Positions 5,048-5,732 of a stretch of 5,732 nucleotides of DNA are shown piece by piece. The translations under genes were made by a program, and so were the position numbers. Under the pieces are notes generated by a model, which saw only the letters and a list, made by a program, of their open reading frames with translations, was not told where the DNA came from and did no database searches. Within the stretch, counting starts at the first letter, position 1. Every line of letters starts with the position of its first letter. The stretch spans positions 1 through 5,732 of the forward strand of contig JAHENN010000059.1 of the NCBI GenBank assembly GCA_018609665.1. Reading direction: 5' to 3'. This stretch comes from Haloarculaceae archaeon. GTDB lineage: Archaea; Halobacteriota; Halobacteria; Halobacteriales; Haloarculaceae.

Positions 5048-5732
5048 ATGGAGTTCGGGATATCCGACGAGCAGGAGCGGATGCGCGAGGAGGTCCGTCG
5101 GTTCGCCGACAACGAGATCCGGCCCCACGCCTCGGAGTACGACCGCGAGGAGAAGTTCCCCCACGACATCGTCGACGAGGCCGCCGAGATGGGGCTCTGC
5201 GGCGCCACCATCCCCGTCGAGTACGGCGGCGCCGGCTACGACGCCGTCGACTCGGTGCTCATCGCCGAGGAGCTGTTCGCCGCCGACCCCGGCATCGGGC
5301 TGTGCATCCTCGCGGCCAGCTTCGGCACCGAGGCCATCGTCGAGTACGGCACCGAGGGGCAGAAGGAGCGGTTCCTCGAGCCCGTCGCCCGCGGGGAGGC
5401 CATCTCGGGCGCGGCGATCTCCGAGCCCGACACCGGGTCGGACGTCTCCTCGGTGTCGACGAGCGCGGAGAAGGACGGCGACGAGTGGGTCGTCGACGGC
5501 AACAAGATGTGGATCACCAACGGCTCCGTCGGCGACTTCTTCGTCGTGCTCTGCAAGACCGACCCCGACGCCGAAGGCCGGTACAACGGCTTCTCCCAGA
5601 TCATCGTCGAGTCGGACCGCGACGGCTTCGAGGCCGACAAGATCACCGGGAAGATGGGCATCCGCGCGTCCGACACCGCCGAGTTGATCCTCGACGACGT
5701 CCGCGTCCCGGAGGAGAACCTCGTCGGCACCC
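5048..5732 (+). CDS. Acyl-CoA dehydrogenase, N-terminal 228 residues (cut by right edge)
   Basis: This is an FAD-dependent enzyme that introduces the alpha,beta double bond into acyl-CoA, the first step of beta-oxidation or of branched-chain amino-acid breakdown. It is expected to pass electrons to electron-transfer flavoprotein. Residues 1-110 match the helical N-terminal domain (FGISDEQERMREEVRRFA, then IPVEYGGAGYD at 55-65). The middle beta domain carries AAISEPDTGSD (122-132), close to the family signature but with Thr129 where Gly/Ser/Ala/Asn is usual. It also has MWITNGS (154-160), the flavin-contacting motif, and MGIRASDTAELILDDVRVP (203-221). The C-terminal helical domain with the catalytic glutamate lies beyond the edge, so substrate class and activity cannot be read. 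The ATG at 5048 is chosen because the protein aligns with the family from its first residues and the candidate operator lies just upstream. All 7 lysines use AAG, in contrast to the integrase. Confidence 0.93.
   Translation, partial: MEFGISDEQERMREEVRRFADNEIRPHASEYDREEKFPHDIVDEAAEMGLCGATIPVEYGGAGYDAVDSVLIAEELFAADPGIGLCILAASFGTEAIVEYGTEGQKERFLEPVARGEAISGAAISEPDTGSDVSSVSTSAEKDGDEWVVDGNKMWITNGSVGDFFVVLCKTDPDAEGRYNGFSQIIVESDRDGFEADKITGKMGIRASDTAELILDDVRVPEENLVGT

Noticed and set aside
4856..5164. Upstream extension of the fusion protein (103 extra residues)
   Set aside because: The extension lacks family similarity and runs into the divergent gene; the Rossmann motif begins right after the ATG at 4855.
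4743..5687. 314-codon plus-strand open frame spanning the spacer and the acyl-CoA dehydrogenase start
   Set aside because: Its Ser/Thr/Arg/Pro-rich sequence is the off-frame reading of the real dehydrogenase, whose frame starts at 5048.

Overview
The window looks like haloarchaeal chromosome (class Halobacteria) next to the end of an integrated element. From about 900 onward the DNA is very GC-rich with G/C-ending codons. The proteins are strongly acidic (many Asp and Glu), and the start codons lack Shine-Dalgarno sequences and often have AT-rich boxes 24-34 bases upstream, as expected for leaderless archaeal transcripts. I cannot name the genus.

Layout. (a) 1-854, minus strand: a tyrosine recombinase (integrase) that runs off the left edge and so lacks its C-terminal catalytic half. 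Its DNA is visibly AT-richer and its codon choice differs (AAA lysine, GCG alanine, some TTA leucine). (b) About 855-905: the boundary between this foreign-looking DNA and the chromosome. (c) About 902-1006, plus strand: only the last 34 codons of a chromosomal protein gene, whose upstream part is missing at the boundary. (d) 1043-2377, minus: a complete class III PLP-dependent aminotransferase with an unusual cysteine cluster. (e) 2565-2825, minus: a small membrane-hairpin protein with a C-terminal zinc ribbon. (f) 2885-4855, minus: a two-domain 3-hydroxyacyl-CoA dehydrogenase/enoyl-CoA hydratase in the archaeal domain order. (g) 4856-5047: a divergent intergenic region with a perfect 9-bp inverted repeat and other repeats. 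(h) 5048-5732, plus: the N-terminal 228 residues of an acyl-CoA dehydrogenase, cut by the right edge.

The acyl-CoA dehydrogenase and the fusion protein together supply the first three chemical steps of beta-oxidation (acyl-CoA to enoyl-CoA to 3-hydroxyacyl-CoA to 3-ketoacyl-CoA). Their divergent arrangement around a repeat-containing spacer suggests shared control. The aminotransferase could feed carbon from amino acids into the same catabolism, but nothing in the sequence proves that link.

The metabolic genes are ordinary for haloarchaea. The parts most worth a second look are the integrase/truncated-gene boundary, the inverted repeat over the acyl-CoA dehydrogenase promoter, and the aminotransferase cysteine cluster. 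I found no CRISPR array, tRNA, rRNA or evident new defence system.
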